From positions 620,001-684,000 of the forward strand of contig LUGG01000022.1 in NCBI GenBank assembly GCA_001683735.1: a DNA stretch of 64,000 nt. Reading direction: 5' to 3'. The position numbers and the translations under genes were made by a program. This stretch comes from Grifola frondosa (Eukaryota > Basidiomycota > Agaricomycetes > Polyporales > Grifolaceae). Position 1 is the first letter of the stretch. Each line of letters begins with the position of its first letter. Below are positions 42,871 to 55,817 of this stretch, piece by piece. Below the pieces are notes generated by a model. That model had not been told where the DNA came from. It worked only from the letters and a program-made list of their open reading frames with translations, and ran no database searches.

Positions 42871-44348
42871 ATGGCTGCAACAATCGAGAAGAAACAGGAC
42901 ACGACGTTTCTCAGTCCGCAGATATCGTCGTACTTTATTGCGGGTGGCATCGCGGTGCGGCGTCGCGGACGGTCGTGAGCCCTCTCGAGAGATTGAAGAT
43001 CATACAGTAAGTAGCTATCCTGTAGATATGCTTTCACGATAATGTCGAGCTTGGTTCACCTTCGTTACTAGACAAGTACAGTCTGCATCATCGGACAAGC
43101 AGTACAAGGGTGTCTGGTCGAGTCTTGTGCGAATGTGGAGAGAAGAAGGGTTCAAAGGGTTCATGCGAGGCAATGGCATCAATTGCTTGCGCATCATACC
43201 ATACAGGTATTTGGTAATGGACACTGACTCGATGGCGAGCTGAGCATCTCCCCAGTGCTGTACAATTCACAACATATGAGCAGCTGAAGAAAGTAAGTTG
43301 ACGGTTCCCAAATATTGCGTATCACTAACGGTTGACTGGAGTGATACAGTGGTTCACCGGATATGGAGCGAAACAATTAGACACTCCTACACGACTAGCG
43401 TCCGGAGCGTTGGCTGGGATTACTTCTGTATGTGCGTGTGGTCGTGTCTCATTTCGCGCCTTGCATGCGGATGTGCTCACTATCGGGTTAGGCACAACAT
43501 ACCCTCTAGATCTGGTCCGCTCGCGCCTATCCATTGCGACATCATCCATACCCCTACAACAAACGGCGCAGGCGACCCTTCCGCAAGCACCGCCATCGCT
43601 TTCCTCAGCATATCACACCGCGTCCACGGCATCGCGTCCTGTGGCTACATTCAGTAGTGCTGAACTCACCATGTGGGGCATGACCTTGAAGGTTATGCGA
43701 GAAGAGGGTGGGGTCAGGGCACTATATCGTGGCCTGGTCGCTACGGCCATGGGAGTCGCGCCTTACGTGGGTTAGTATTATTTTGCGATATCGTCACTGT
43801 TTCCCGCAGCTAACTGTGTCGCTGCTTTGTATATAGGTATCAACTTTGCTGCGTACGAGGCACTGAGAGGTGTCATCACTCCGCCAGGCAAGAGCAGCAT
43901 CCCGCGGAAACTTATGTGCGGCGCCTTGGCTGGTGAGGATACCCGATACGTCATATGGGCGTCTCTGTTAACGTAAATGCGGGGACAGGATCTATATCTC
44001 AGACCCTGACGTACCCATTCGACGTTCTCCGGCGCAAAATGCAAGTGACTGGGATGAGTAATTCGCTGGGTTACAAATACAACGGTGCGTTGGACGCACT
44101 ACAGGTCATTGTTCGGACCGAGGGGCTCCGTGGATTGTACAGAGGGCTCTGGCCCAACCTGCGTACGTGTCGTTATTGGATTCTTCTACTGATGGGATTA
44201 CTCACGACGAGGCATTATAGTGAAGGTGGCCCCGAGTATTGGTGCGTTAAGCAAGGTTATGTCTTGTTCGGAGCACTGGCTGATGAGGATTGCAGCGACA
44301 TCGTTCTTCACGTATGAGGTCGTGAAGGAAGCTCTTGGTGCTTCGTGA
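42871..44348 (+). CDS. Mitochondrial carrier (SLC25 family)
   Basis: Inner-membrane solute transporter with three carrier repeats, each with its signature: SPLERLKIIQ, TYPLDLVRSRLSIAT and TYPFDVLRRKMQVTG. Other conserved pieces are GFKGFMRGNGINCLRIIPYS, GVRALYRGLVATAMGVAPYV and GLRGLYRGLWPNL. Nine exons: 42871-43006, 43072-43206, 43256-43292, 43350-43440, 43492-43770, 43837-43932, 43989-44162, 44221-44241 and 44296-44348. The frame breaks at 42954-42955 (GG); a third G restores IAGAASRTVV and makes 340 aa exactly. The MRGNGINCLRIIPY and FDVLRRKMQ motifs resemble SLC25A16/A42 and ATP-Mg/Pi carriers; substrate unresolved. Introns 43441-43491 and 44242-44295 are multiples of three without stops. 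Confidence 0.87.
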
Positions 44349-44410
44349 GATAGGAATGAATACGATCTGAATTACCACACATCCTACATTATATAGAGTA
44401 TTAGTACACA

Positions 44411-44686
44411 CTACGCAGCATGCACGATCTTTGTTTTGTAGACTACAGCAAAGTCGGGATATTTTCTTATTTTCTTCTTCCGTGCCTGGTCAAATTTTAT
44501 GCGTGAGCGTCGGACCTCGCCTGGAGAGTGGGCCGGTAAGCGACCGGCAAGTTCCGCATGTTGCAGGTCGCGTCGAGGGAGAGGCGTGAGCTCGACAGTC
44601 ACCAAGGCTATATCCTCCGAACTCCTCCTTCTATCTCACCGCTTTCATTTGCCTATTTTACGACTCGATGATCGAAGCTGAGACAT
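44411..44686 (-). CDS. Tentative small basic protein, 73 aa
   Basis: ATG 44686, exon 44686-44662, a 54-nt GT-AG intron, exon 44607-44411. The product is basic (RRSRIKFDQARKKKIRKYPD) and ends KTKIVHAA. No known domain. Support is only an open frame, in-phase splice and plausible composition. Confidence 0.28.
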
Positions 44687-44925
44687 AGCACGGCTAGTCG
44701 GAGAGAGCTGTGAGTATTCGGATGTTTGAGACCAGTGTCGACAGGATCACCTCGCTGCATCCTCGTTGCGCTGGCCCCACCTTCGCACTCTGACCTGCTC
44801 TGACCAACGACAATTTACAGACCATTTCTCGCACATATTCTTTTACTGCAGGCCACCTATCTTTATTATTTTGACGCTCTATCCTGATCTTGCCAGATAA
44901 CTGCGACTAGCAGCAGCCACCTGCC
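44687..44925. promoter_or_regulatory. Upstream region of the RhoGAP gene
   Basis: C/T-rich stretch directly before ATG 44926. No specific element identified. Confidence 0.3.
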
Positions 44926-47900
44926 ATGCCTTTCGCAAAGCAGCACCATCAGCCGCAACAGCAGCTTCGGAACAAGGATGCACATGCATATTCCACCAGT
45001 TCAGTGTCCACATCGGTTTCATCTGATTCCCTTTCTTCCTCGTTGTCCTCGTCTGCGGCCTTGTCCGATCTCCTTCCCGCAGCGCCTTCCAACTCCAGTC
45101 AGTCCGATATACCGACAGATCACTCCCTGTCCTCGCTTTCCCCGCCCTCCAAGAACCGCTTCTTCCCTCTCTCCCTCTCCTCTGCTCCTCTTCGGTCTGC
45201 GCCCGAAACCAAAGCCAACATGGGTCAGAGCTACTCGAGACCTGTTGCGCCCGCCATCTCCCCTTCACAAAGCTCATCCTCTACTACAGGCGGCAGGATC
45301 AAACGCGTCTGGGCTGGCCGTCGCAAGAAATCCGAAGACATCTCGGCCTTTTTTTCTGGTGCTCTCAAGGGCAAGGATCGTGACCCCAGCGATGCGTCCT
45401 CCGTGACCCCACCCACATCTACCTCCGACCGCTCACACTCACACTCAATCCCTCCGGGTCCGGATGAGTCGAAGCTTACGCTTCAAACTGCATCGAACAT
45501 TTTTGGTGCGAAGACATCTAGCCAGACGCCGAAGTCTCCGAAGTTCAGCGGGTCCGCCCCACCGCCCCCACCGCCAAAGCCGGCAGTCCAGGCGTGGATA
45601 TCTTCGGAGTCGCTGCCGCCTATGACGCCTGCGAAAGATGCGCAACAGTCCGCACCTGTGGCGGCGAGTAGACCGAGTGTATCGCCTCCGCCGATCCGGC
45701 TGGTGCGCAACGGTGATGGAGAGTCCGAAAAGGCAACCTTCTCTCTCAGGGAGAGGGTTGTCCCTTCGCAGGACAAGGAGAAGATGAAGGAAGACTGGCG
45801 GAAGAGTGATTCCACGATGGCGAGTCACAGCACGATCCGTCCTGGCGCACTATCAGGCAATCGCTCCCCGAGACCCGTTTCTCTCGCGGAGTCGTCGCAT
45901 TCGGGCAACACGATCGTGCCCGTAAACAAGCGGCTCAGTGCCTTGATAACAGATGCAGAGTTCACGATGTTTGAGGAGGAGAGCGATGGCGCTGATGTGG
46001 ATCAAGGGATCATCGCTCGTGTCACATCCTCTGGGGGACCATCACCCTCAGGTTCTGTCAAAGCGAGAAACCGGCGGTCAGTGTCACTCAGCCTTGGCCC
46101 ACTCAGCACAAAGGGCAGCAGTCCTGACCCTCCAGCCAGATCCCCTCCGGCGACATATTCGCCAGGACGCTTCTTCAGCGACAGTGGTCCGACTTCTCCC
46201 TTAGCATCTGCCCGCGATATCCCCACTCTCACTCGAGCCGCCGCGACGGGCATAATCTCCCCTACGAACGCAGGTGGCACGACACAAAACACAGGCCACA
46301 ACATCCGAGGCCGTCTTGCTGCGTGGACAGCAGTCTCCGCATCCTCTTCGCCGGTTTCCCGCAATCGACCCTTACCTCCCCCTCCTTCTATAACTCAATC
46401 AAGACGACCAGCAACATCATCTGGTTCTTCTGCTGCGCAGCTTTCCTCCCGACAAACAGCCGTGAGCATGTCTGGCAGCCTCGCGCCTGCTGCGGGTCTG
46501 GCCAGCTTCGGGAAACGTGCAGTTGAGAAGGTCGTGGGCCGCGCGTGGGCGGGTTCAGCTCGAGTTCATCAAGTGCATCTGCATACTCGTCGTCGTCCTC
46601 GATCGGGGGCGCGTCCTCTTCCAGTGCAAAATATTCCGATAGTCACCTTGGACACCCACCGTCAAACCAGTCCGGCCCCATACCTATGCCTTCAAGTGGG
46701 GGCTGGAAGAGTAGGCGTCGCGGCCACCACGGGTTCTCTGGCGCATCGAGCGTCCATTCCTCGCTGACATCCTCGTCTTCAGAATGCGACCAGTTCGTCA
46801 CCGTGGGGCCTAATCTTGGGATGCGACTCCGGGGACCACGGTTGAACAGCCTGGGTGTGCCCATCGCAGGCGGGCTGGTCTTCAAAAGGGACCTCCAGAC
46901 GTGCGTACGGGAAACAGCGATCGATGATGTTCTGCGTCAGATGGCGTTCGAAGCACAGGACTATGTGATGACGAACGGTGGTGTAAAGCCATTAGAGGCC
47001 CGTTTGTTGCCAGCACTCGCATTACGATGTGCGCAACACATCCTCAAGTGGGGTGTCCAAGAGGAGGGGTTATTCCGGTACGTTGACTCGGAGCAGTGCA
47101 TTTATGAGACTACAATCCTGACCGATGCGTGTTCGGTACAGTGTTAGCGGACGTTCTTCTCACGTTGCTAAGTTGCGTTCCGAGTTCGATGCGGGTGGGT
47201 TCCGAATTTGTTCGTATGGTGTCGAACTGTCCTCATTTTATGATTTTTAATCCCAGGTGCCGATTATGACATGGCCGACTGCGATCCCAGCGACTTAGAT
47301 CCTCACGCAGTGGCATCTATCTTCAAGACGTATCTACGCGAACGTAAGTGGCCGATATATTGGGACGTCTAAGATATTGATTCAAATATCATATCAGTGC
47401 CTGAAAATATCCTCACGACCACTCTCATACCATATTTCGAATCGGCGTTGTCGGCTGAGGACGATATGAATATCGGTACCGACTCTGCGATACATCTTGC
47501 TCCCGGGAACAAAGGGCCATCAATACCGCGGAATAACTCTTCGATGGCTCTCCGCAAGCCACCGTCACTGTCCACACTTGCCATGCCTAGCTTCGCCGGG
47601 GTGCGCTCCGTCTCGGATTCGCTGCTCAGTGCGCTGGCATGTCTGGTTGCGCGGCTGCCGCGGGAAAATCGCGATATCTTGTACACTGTTGTTGAGCTTA
47701 TCAAGGCTACAGTTGCGCATAGCAAGGAGACAAAGATGCCTCTCGGCAATCTCTTGCTAGTGTTTTGCCCGAGTCTCAACATGAGCCCCTCGCTGCTTCG
47801 AGTTCTCTGCGAAGCCGACAGTATCTGGGAAGGCGTCCCCAAGGATTCTATCGACCCTACGGTCCTTGACATCAAGGATGAATCTCAGGTCGAGGTTATC

Positions 47901-49139
47901 GATGTCCAGGCTTCTGGCTCTCCCGCGGAGTCCAGTGCTGAGAAATGTCCAGATCGCACACAACCGCCCGGTGAACGCATTAGTGCTGCATCTGAAGATC
48001 CAGATACGGATGGTGACGACGATGCGCTGTACACGCTTGCATCTACTACATTGTCTTTTGACGACGATCCAATGGCTGACTCGTCGAAGAACAGGAAGTT
48101 CGAGAGCGTCTTACCACCATTCGTTCCCATCGACCCAATTACACCTGTGTCGCCACTGGATGATTCTGCATCTTTCGTCTCTGCGCTGGAACCCCCATCT
48201 GTAGTCCCAACTCGGTCTCCTAGCCCTGTGTCTGATGATCCGCAAGTACCTCCATTGACATCATCTTCGGACTCACTGGACTATCCGTCTTCTATGTCCG
48301 AGGAGTTAGCATCTCCGCAAGTGTCATCGTGCGACGAACTTGGCTCAAATAAGCCAGGTCTCGCTTCCCAAGACTCGTTCACCATCCCCGAAACCGTGGA
48401 TCTTTCTCTACCTGCTACCCCTCGACGAACTGCCATGAACGTGCCATTTCCGTCCTCCGGTAGTGCCCCTCACACACCGGTCTCGCAGAGGAAGTCCTTT
48501 GCGCTTCTTTCCCTCCCACCCTTAAGATCCGAGTCGAGCCCTTCTGCTACCACTGATCCTTACGGCAGGCCGAAGCGCGTCAAGCGACCATCCCTCCATC
48601 TCCTGTTCTCAAGGAAGTCGACGGCTTCTTTGTGCTCTGCCGCAGCCGCAGCACCTATTTCGGCTGCTGCGTCTGTACCTGCTTTTACACAGCAATCATC
48701 TACCCCCGTTTTCTGGCAAGCACCCCAAATGAGTGTTACCAGCTTACCGCCCAAGCTGGATACCTCTATCTCGTCTTCCCCAATACTCGCCCTCGACGAG
48801 ATGTCCAGCCAATTGAAGGGAAAATTGGACACCGTCCGTTCAGCACCTTCTCCTCGTTCCAGGGCCCTACACTTACGAACTGAATCGGCCTCATCATCTG
48901 TCTTCTCGACTCCACACCAAACTCCCATAGCTGACTTCTTCAGGAACCGCGCTACGACTCTCTTCCTCGACTCCAGTGTGGAGGCAGGATTGCTCGCACC
49001 ATCAATATCGAGGTCGGCATCGCAGGGATCGCAGCTGTCGGTAACGCCATCGATCGATCTCGCTGTCGCCGAAACCCTTCAAGAAGACTGGGCTCTGAGT
49101 GTGTTACAGGCGGCGCAGGCAGAACACGGCAGATCATGA
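44926..49139 (+). CDS. RhoGAP-domain protein
   Basis: GTPase-activating protein for Rho/Cdc42-type GTPases. Exons 44926-47077, 47142-47194, 47257-47343 and 47398-49139, 1344 aa after one base is restored. A 640-residue low-complexity Ser/Pro-rich head contains an internal basic patch (GGRIKRVWAGRRKKSEDIS) and a proline string (SAPPPPPPKPAV) that could bind SH3 domains. The RhoGAP domain runs from GGLVFKRDLQTCVRETAIDD through EEGLFRVSGRSSHVAKLRSE, where Arg718 is the arginine finger, then DPHAVASIFKTYLRELPENI and KMPLGNLLLVFCPSLNMSPS. A long Ser/Thr/Pro-rich tail follows. The frame breaks at 46547-46549 (GGG); a fourth G gives GRAWGGFSSSSSSASAY. No PH, SH3 or BAR domain seen. Confidence 0.9.
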
Positions 49140-49551
49140 GACGCCTGAGTAATTTTTCGACAGTCGCTGGATGACCGCGGCCGGTACTGCGTAACGGCGA
49201 CGTACATACCATATCACTCTTCGTTCCATTGGATTCCAGATACACGGTCGGCGGTAATGTGTATTTTTCGAATGCGAGCACGTCGCTCTTTTTATTTCAT
49301 TCGTTCTTCCTTATCACGCATCTCCACGTCGCCCTGCATTTCTTGTTGTCTTTGCTCTCCGGTTCACGACAGCTTGGTAATCAGTACTTATGCTTACAGT
49401 CACATATCAGCCTTGCTATTACATTCACTCGGTCCTACAATATATCCCCAGCATCGCATGGAGCGTTTCTATTATACATCATGCACAGGTCGTCGGATTC
49501 AATGTGTAAATGAATAAGACCAACATACTTAGCGACACCTTGACGTCCGTC
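49140..49551. other. Intergenic between convergent genes
   Basis: 3' flanks of the RhoGAP gene and the cysteine-cluster gene. Nothing else seen. Confidence 0.45.
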
Positions 49552-50910
49552 CTATGCCCTTCTGTAGTAAGCATCCAAAACGACCTCGTCGCCGCTCAGA
49601 ATCTCGTCGTCATCAAAGTCGCTGTCAGCAGAGTCATAAATTCTCTCCTCAGCTATCGAGCCCTCTACGCTAATGTCTCCTCCAGGCTCGAAATCCTCGT
49701 CCATATCGTCTTCGGAGTCGAACGTGGAGTCATGGCCACGATGGTCGATGTACCATGATGGATGTTGATCTTCTACCAGCTCAGACTCAGAACCGGCGTC
49801 GGAAGGTTCATAGTCATTAGGGTGGATGACGGATAATAAATCGGAAGGTTCCTCCGCCTCCAGCCCATCGCAACTCCATGCGCTGGTTAAGGTCATTTCA
49901 TCAGGTGCGTCCCCGTTGACCACCTCCGCGGCGCCAGCCTCCGTAAGACGGGTAACCCAAATCCCAGGAGATTCCTCCACGGTCTCCCAGTACACATAAG
50001 CCGTCTCCACAGGGTAGTAGAATATTTCCTCCAGCAGTGCTTCTATGAATTGTGACCCGTCGAGGTCATCTGCTTCGAGCTCGATGCGGCGGCCGAGACG
50101 TATCTTCCAGAAGTCGCCCTTTTGCATACGTGGCCCTGCGAACGAATCGTACAGGTCGCCATCTGCCCAGGCGACGATGCCTATCGAGTGCTTGAACTCG
50201 AGGTGGAAAGTATCGCACATCAGCGGAGTAGCGCCCCGAGCCAGCAGCTCCCGATATTCATCCTCGCGCCAGGCGTCGTATTGGGAGCCGTAGGGCATGC
50301 GGTATACTTGACGTTTCGCAAAGGTGTAGAGCCTCGTGGTACGGTTCTTCTGTCATCATTGAGGAAGGCGTCATCTGTGGCGATGCTCATGTAGGCTCTA
50401 GGCTCGGCATCATGCTGGAAAGGTAAGCAACTCAGCGCAGAGAAATTGAAAATTATTTTCTGTCACATACCATGCGATCTTCATAATGGTGTTTGACGCC
50501 GCAAGGACCACAAAAACTATCCACGACCTCATGTTTGCAATCCGCACATCGGTAGACACAATCACACTCATCCCACACGGCGAGTGGCGAATCCTTAGAT
50601 TCAGATTCCGTGCTGCTTTCACCTCCATAATCGCTTTCCTTGAGACCAAGATCATCACTGTATTCTTCAGCTTCAGAATCAATGTCGATGTCGTCCTCGT
50701 TATATGGAGAAACGGCGTGCTTTTTAGGCAGCAAAGCAACCAAGGCATCGCTCAACCTTTGGACCTCACGCTGGAGTTCGAGATTCTTCTGCATTGGTTA
50801 TAGTAGTCGGTGGAGATCCGACGATGATTATGCTCATTAGTACTGACCTGACTTTGCTGAGCTTCACGTCTTTTTGAGGCTCGTAGCTGTCTCCGTAGCT
50901 CTGCCTCCAT
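49552..50910 (-). CDS. Cysteine-cluster (zinc-binding) protein of unknown function
   Basis: Exons 50910-50848, 50788 to about 50468, then about 50412-49552. A short N-terminal coiled coil (MEAELRRQLRASKRREAQQS, LELQREVQRLSDALVALLP) is followed by an acidic Ser/Asp stretch and a compact cluster CDCVYRCADCKHEVVDSFCG, PCGVKHHYEDRM, with C-x-C and C-x2-C pairs suggesting one or two zinc ions. After an intron the protein has a folded domain (CDTFHLEFKHSIGIVAWADG, KGDFWKIRLGRRIELEADDL, YWETVEESPGIWVTRL) and a strongly acidic tail. I recall this arrangement from Agaricomycete proteins of unknown function with a RING-like cluster. The frame changes near 50307 (one base short) between the two parts. 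Confidence 0.65.
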
Positions 50911-51333
50911 TTCAGCGGAGGAACCTGGCGGAAGAAAACATGCTGAATAGTTGGTGGTCCTTGTATGCATGTCACGGTCACGTGATCTCCACGCGTCGAA
51001 ACTCGACGCGACTTGGAGTCTTTGATAGAAGCGCGTCTTGTGTGTTCGTCTCGTGTATTCGTTTCGATAGCGACCCCGCAATTTAATATTCTAGAGATAT
51101 AATCATATTTGCGAGTGGGTGTATAGAATCTGCTGCTTTCAAGGCCAACGTTCAACGTTGCTGATTGGACAAGACATGAATCGAAGAGAGAAGCTACAGG
51201 CCTGGGCTGGTGCTACAAGCTTGGGCTGATGCTACAAGCTGCTACATGGCTCTTCCGCAATAACAATACATAATCATCTATGGGGCGTTCCCGATGGTCG
51301 TGCTCGGTGTTCATATTCGGTCATTCATCTACT
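50911..51333. other. Intergenic with a 19-bp direct repeat
   Basis: Two adjacent 19-bp copies of TGGGCTGRTGCTACAAGCT at 51203-51221 and 51222-51240, one mismatch, with GCTACA fragments on both sides. Otherwise the 3' flank of the GH63 gene and promoter of the cysteine-cluster gene. Confidence 0.55.
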
Positions 51334-54300
51334 CTACAGGGCGTCAGGGGAAATGTCACCGAGAGTGTTCAAATCTGCAGCGCTGTAAGCGCTGTACAGC
51401 GACTGGGTCTCGTCCCCATACTCGGATTGTGAGTCAATAGTCTCCTATAATAGATAGCGTCAGAATCAAGAGAACAGCATCAACCGCAACGTAGACGCAC
51501 GTCAAAGTAGTGGTGAGCCAGACTACGAGGGGCTGCAGGTTCAAATTATGAGAACGCTGTGGGACTCAGGCAGACAGGAACCACTCACTCTTGGGAGTTT
51601 TCGGCAGTCTGCAGCTAGCACCACTCTGCAAAATGTGATAGGCGACAAGTCCTGACCTGCATCGTTTGTGTTTCAGTACAATTAATATATACGATCACCA
51701 GCTACTCACCATCCAGTCTGATGGGATGCGCCCAGTCCGCGACCATCGTCCCCGTGGAAAAACTAGACGTCTTGTCAACAACGTTACCTGCATCTATGTC
51801 TAGTATGTTGTGCATACCTCGTAGAACCATACATAATCACGGAAGAAAGGATCGCTATCCAGCTTCGGGTTCCCGCCATTTGCGGCACGTCTTCCCTCCA
51901 TATCACGCCCGAATATATGAATGATTCGGTGCTGGATCTCTTCAGCAACGTTCACAAGATTCATGAAGTCCCCGCTGCCAGTCGGGCATTCGACCTACAC
52001 GGCAGTCATTAGATCCGGGAAAGAATAAAATGACAGTTGTCCCGTACCTGGATCTCGTCGCCGTAATACTGATAGAACCTTTGCAAACTCTCGATCAAGA
52101 TGAAGTTGACCGCAAGCCCTGATGCAAACTAATTCAATAACGACATCGGAAATTTTTAAATGTCGTATCTCACAAATGGGACCCCGCCAATTAGAATTGC
52201 CGCCGAACATGCCAGACTTCGAGTCTCCGGGCCAGTAGTTGACCTCAAAACGCTCTCCGTTGACATTCATGCCCCAAGGTTCATCCTTGTGGCGTTTGGA
52301 CAAACTGCACCACGCAGATCCTCGATCAGCGTTCTGCATGTCCAAAACAAAAAAAATAGGACCCACGATCGAATACCATGCTCGCTGAAAAACTCATCTT
52401 CATCCAACATCTTCTCCAGAATCCTCTGCAGCCGCTCCTTATCCGCGAGAGCCAACAAGATCCGCTCCCCACGACCCTTGACTACATAGAGCATCATTAA
52501 AGCAATCAAACGTGTAAAGCTGAGGAGCATACCCCTCATATTGGCCATGTTCCTGCCAGACATCTCGGGCCTATTATCCATGAACCATTCCATGCGCTTT
52601 TTGAAACCAGGGAAGCGGTTGACCGTTGCGGGCTCAAGCACAAGGGTTGCATACAGCGGAATTAACCCGACCAGGCTGCGCACGGGCAGCTGCATCGAGT
52701 GCCCAGGGCCGAATTGAATTGCGTCATAATACATCCCGTCCTTCTCGTTCCAGAGGCTCGCTTCATTATCGCCCTCTTTGAAAGTCATCGCGTCGGCGAT
52801 GAAAATGAAGTGCTGGGCAACGAAATATTCAATTTACAAGATCAAGAGTCTCTGAAGACACTCACCTCAAAGAATTTGGATGCGATATCTTCGTAAACCG
52901 AATTGTGCTTCGCTAACTCGAGAGCGATGTTCAGCCTATGCACAAGACTCAGCCCAATTTCTGTTTATGAATGAATTGTCACTCACATGTTCAAGCAGTA
53001 GAACGCCATCCAAGCGGTACCATCCGCTTGACGCAACGTCCCACCGGTGGGTAACGGTTCAGAACGATTGAACAGGCCAATATTGTCCAGTCCCAGAAAC
53101 CCGCCCTCAAAGACGTTGTTACCACCCTGGTCCTTACGATTTACCCACCTACATGTGGCTCAGTCAGCACACAAGGACCCATTAGTCTGCATAGAGCGCA
53201 CCATGTGAAATTGAGCAGAAGCTTCTGGAAGACACGCTCCAAGAACTGAAGATCCTCCTTCCCATATAACTTGCGCTCTATCTTAAACACGCGGAATGTG
53301 GCCCTGAACATAGCGTTTCGTGGTCACAAAATTAGTCCACAACTTTGCTTGAGCGCTCACCAAGCATGGACCGGCGGATTCACATCGCCAAAGTTCCACT
53401 CGTATGCGGGATCTGACCATCGGGTTTCATATACCACTCGCGTGTAAGCAGGTCCAGCTGCTTCTTCGCGAACGCAGGGTCTACTACAGCTAGAGGAATG
53501 CAATGAAACGCGGTATCCCACGCCGCAAAGAACGGATACTCCCATCTATGTGCAAATAAGTGGATGTATGCATACATATCAAGTGGCGACACTCACTTGT
53601 CAGGCATAGAAAGAATATCTGCGATGTACATGTGCTTCCAATCCTGTGACAAATAGCATCAGATTAGAACAACCCATATCGCCAAATTGCACTTACCTTA
53701 TTCCTGATATACTTTCTCTCAGGCGGTGGAGGCGGTTGGGCGGGGTCGCCTTGAAGCCACTCCTTCTGTATGAATTGATAATATTGCTTCGTCCACAACA
53801 TGCCACCAAGCGCTTGCCTCATGATCTGTCTGAGATCATCAGTGATTGGGCCCATGACAAGCGCGTTATAGAACTCGTTCGCCTCCTCCCTCCTCTCTTC
53901 GATCGTATCATCGAAGAGACCCTCGTCTTCAATGCTTGGATCTTGAGTAGGAGCTCTTGGAGTCAGCTTCAGTCTAACCACCGCGCATCCGCCGCGCGGA
54001 GGCACATCGCGAAAGACATATTGAGCAGCAGACTTTGTGCCGCGCTTCGCAGGGTTAACGAAGGAGGGTGTCTCAGGAAATGGCGTACGCGGCCCTTGTT
54101 CTTCCTCCGAGGGAGGCGTCTCTATCCCGTCAATTTCAGAATGGCGCGGAACAGTGCCACAATGTATCTTTGTCGAGAAGAAGCCAGGGTGACCCTTATC
54201 CGTAGGCGGTGGGCGATGCGAAGGGATGATATGATCGTGGAACGCGTCCTTGACGTACGGCGTCTCGTTCTGTCCTCCATATAGCCGGTGGAAATTGGTG

Positions 54301-55490
54301 TTGTTCTCTGTAAACAGAAGCTCGGGTTCCACCGCATCAATCTCTCCGTTCTCATTTGTGACGAGCTCGCCTTCCGAGTTCACTGGTGGTGGGGAGGGAA
54401 GACAATAGAGGTGATACTTGCCAAGGGTTGGATGAACAGCAGTGATCGCACTGTTGCCTGCAGCAATCATCACAGGTTTGCGCGGAGGCTCCTCCGGCCA
54501 GGACCAGGTATTGGGAAACCAGAATTGCGGAATGATATGCAAGGTGGCAGGCTCTGGACCTCGGTTATAGGACGTGATACGAACATAGATGCTGTCGGGA
54601 TCTTGTTCATCTTTGGCATACTATCGAAAACAGTGAGTATATGCGGGCCATTGTTACCCACGAAACACGCACCTCCAAGAAAACATCCCAATAGCGATTA
54701 TCGTCGAATGCTTCGGTGTCCAAAATCTCAAACTCGGAAACCTCTCGATCACGATGAATGTTCTCGCGGACAAGCTCTTCGTATGGGAAGGCTTGTTGGG
54801 GATATTTGTAAAGGAACTTCATATAGGAATGGGTGGGGGTTGAGTCTAGGTAATAATACACCTCCTTGACATCTTCGCCATGATTACCCTGGTGACCCGT
54901 CACACCGAAGAGGCGCTCCTTGAGAATGTGGTCTTGGCCGTTCCAGAGGGAAAGAGCGAAACACAGACGCTGATGGTTGTCGGATATCCCTGCGATACCA
55001 TCTTCTCCCCACCTATATGCGCGGGAGCGCGCATGCTCGTGAGGAAAATGGCTCCATGCATCACCGTCCGCGGAGTAATCCTCACGGACGGTGGCCTGTA
55101 TGCGCGAAAAGTCAAGACGAGAAGCATTCCGATAACAATCGACACACACCCATTGCCTGTCACTGAGGTAAGGACCCCACCTCTTCCAATGGAGCTCCTT
55201 ACGAGCGTCCTGCTCAAGGCGATAGCGTTCGGTACCGTGATATTCAGGACCGAGCTCATCTGTGAGTCTCTCGCCGAAAGGGTCTGAGGTCGTCGAATTT
55301 GGGTGACGTAGGATCGGATTTGGACAACTTTGGGCGAGAAGAGGAGGTTGCTGCTGCTCGGGCAAAATGGGTTTGGGGTGTTGATGGTGAGGGCGGGATC
55401 TGAAGTTGAGCGGGAAGGCGGAGAGCCATCGGGGTGGTCACCGTTCTCGCCTCTGAAAATCTTTGCTTGTATCTTCTTTGTCTGAGACAT
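51334..55490 (-). CDS. GH63-type glucosidase
   Basis: Glycoside hydrolase of the GH63 (mannosyl-oligosaccharide glucosidase-like) group, about sixteen introns. The N-terminus ([20 protein letters not shown]) has no signal peptide or membrane anchor, so a cytosolic form is likely and the ER N-glycan role is doubtful. Conserved stretches: [154 protein letters not shown] and [16 protein letters not shown], the family's C-terminal catalytic barrel. The tail [20 protein letters not shown] ends at 51334. Breaks: 55369-55371, 53408-53410 and near 52150, each short of a base or two at GGG/CCC or a splice border. Confidence 0.88.
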
Positions 55491-55817
55491 GAGTGCAGGA
55501 AGAAGGAGATATGGGGGTTAAAGGGGAAGCCGGCTTTATGGCGAAGAGAGACGAAAGACAAACACGACCACTTCAAAGCGCGATCGGCCCTCCACTAATT
55601 TCTAAGCGCCCATGCGCGCTGCCTGGCCTGACGTCACTGTAGACATTGCGAGGCGGTCCGTCCTCCGGCTTCAATATAATACTTACAGTCATCTATAGTG
55701 CAGTAATTATTACTTGACCCGCGACTGTCTTCGAGCTCACCACAACGACAGTCATCCCGCTCTCGTGCACCAGACAAGCGCAATCAGCTAGTAACCGCCC
55801 CTGATTTACAGTAACAC
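55491..55817. promoter_or_regulatory. Divergent promoter, GH63 and lipocalin-like genes
   Basis: 327 bp between two divergent starts. A possible TATA-like element (caatataatactta) lies near 55671. No further motif identified. Confidence 0.35.

Noticed and set aside
44532..44548. Inverted repeat GCCGGT-AAGCG-ACCGGC
   Set aside because: Six-base stem inside a possible small coding exon; too short to call a regulatory hairpin.
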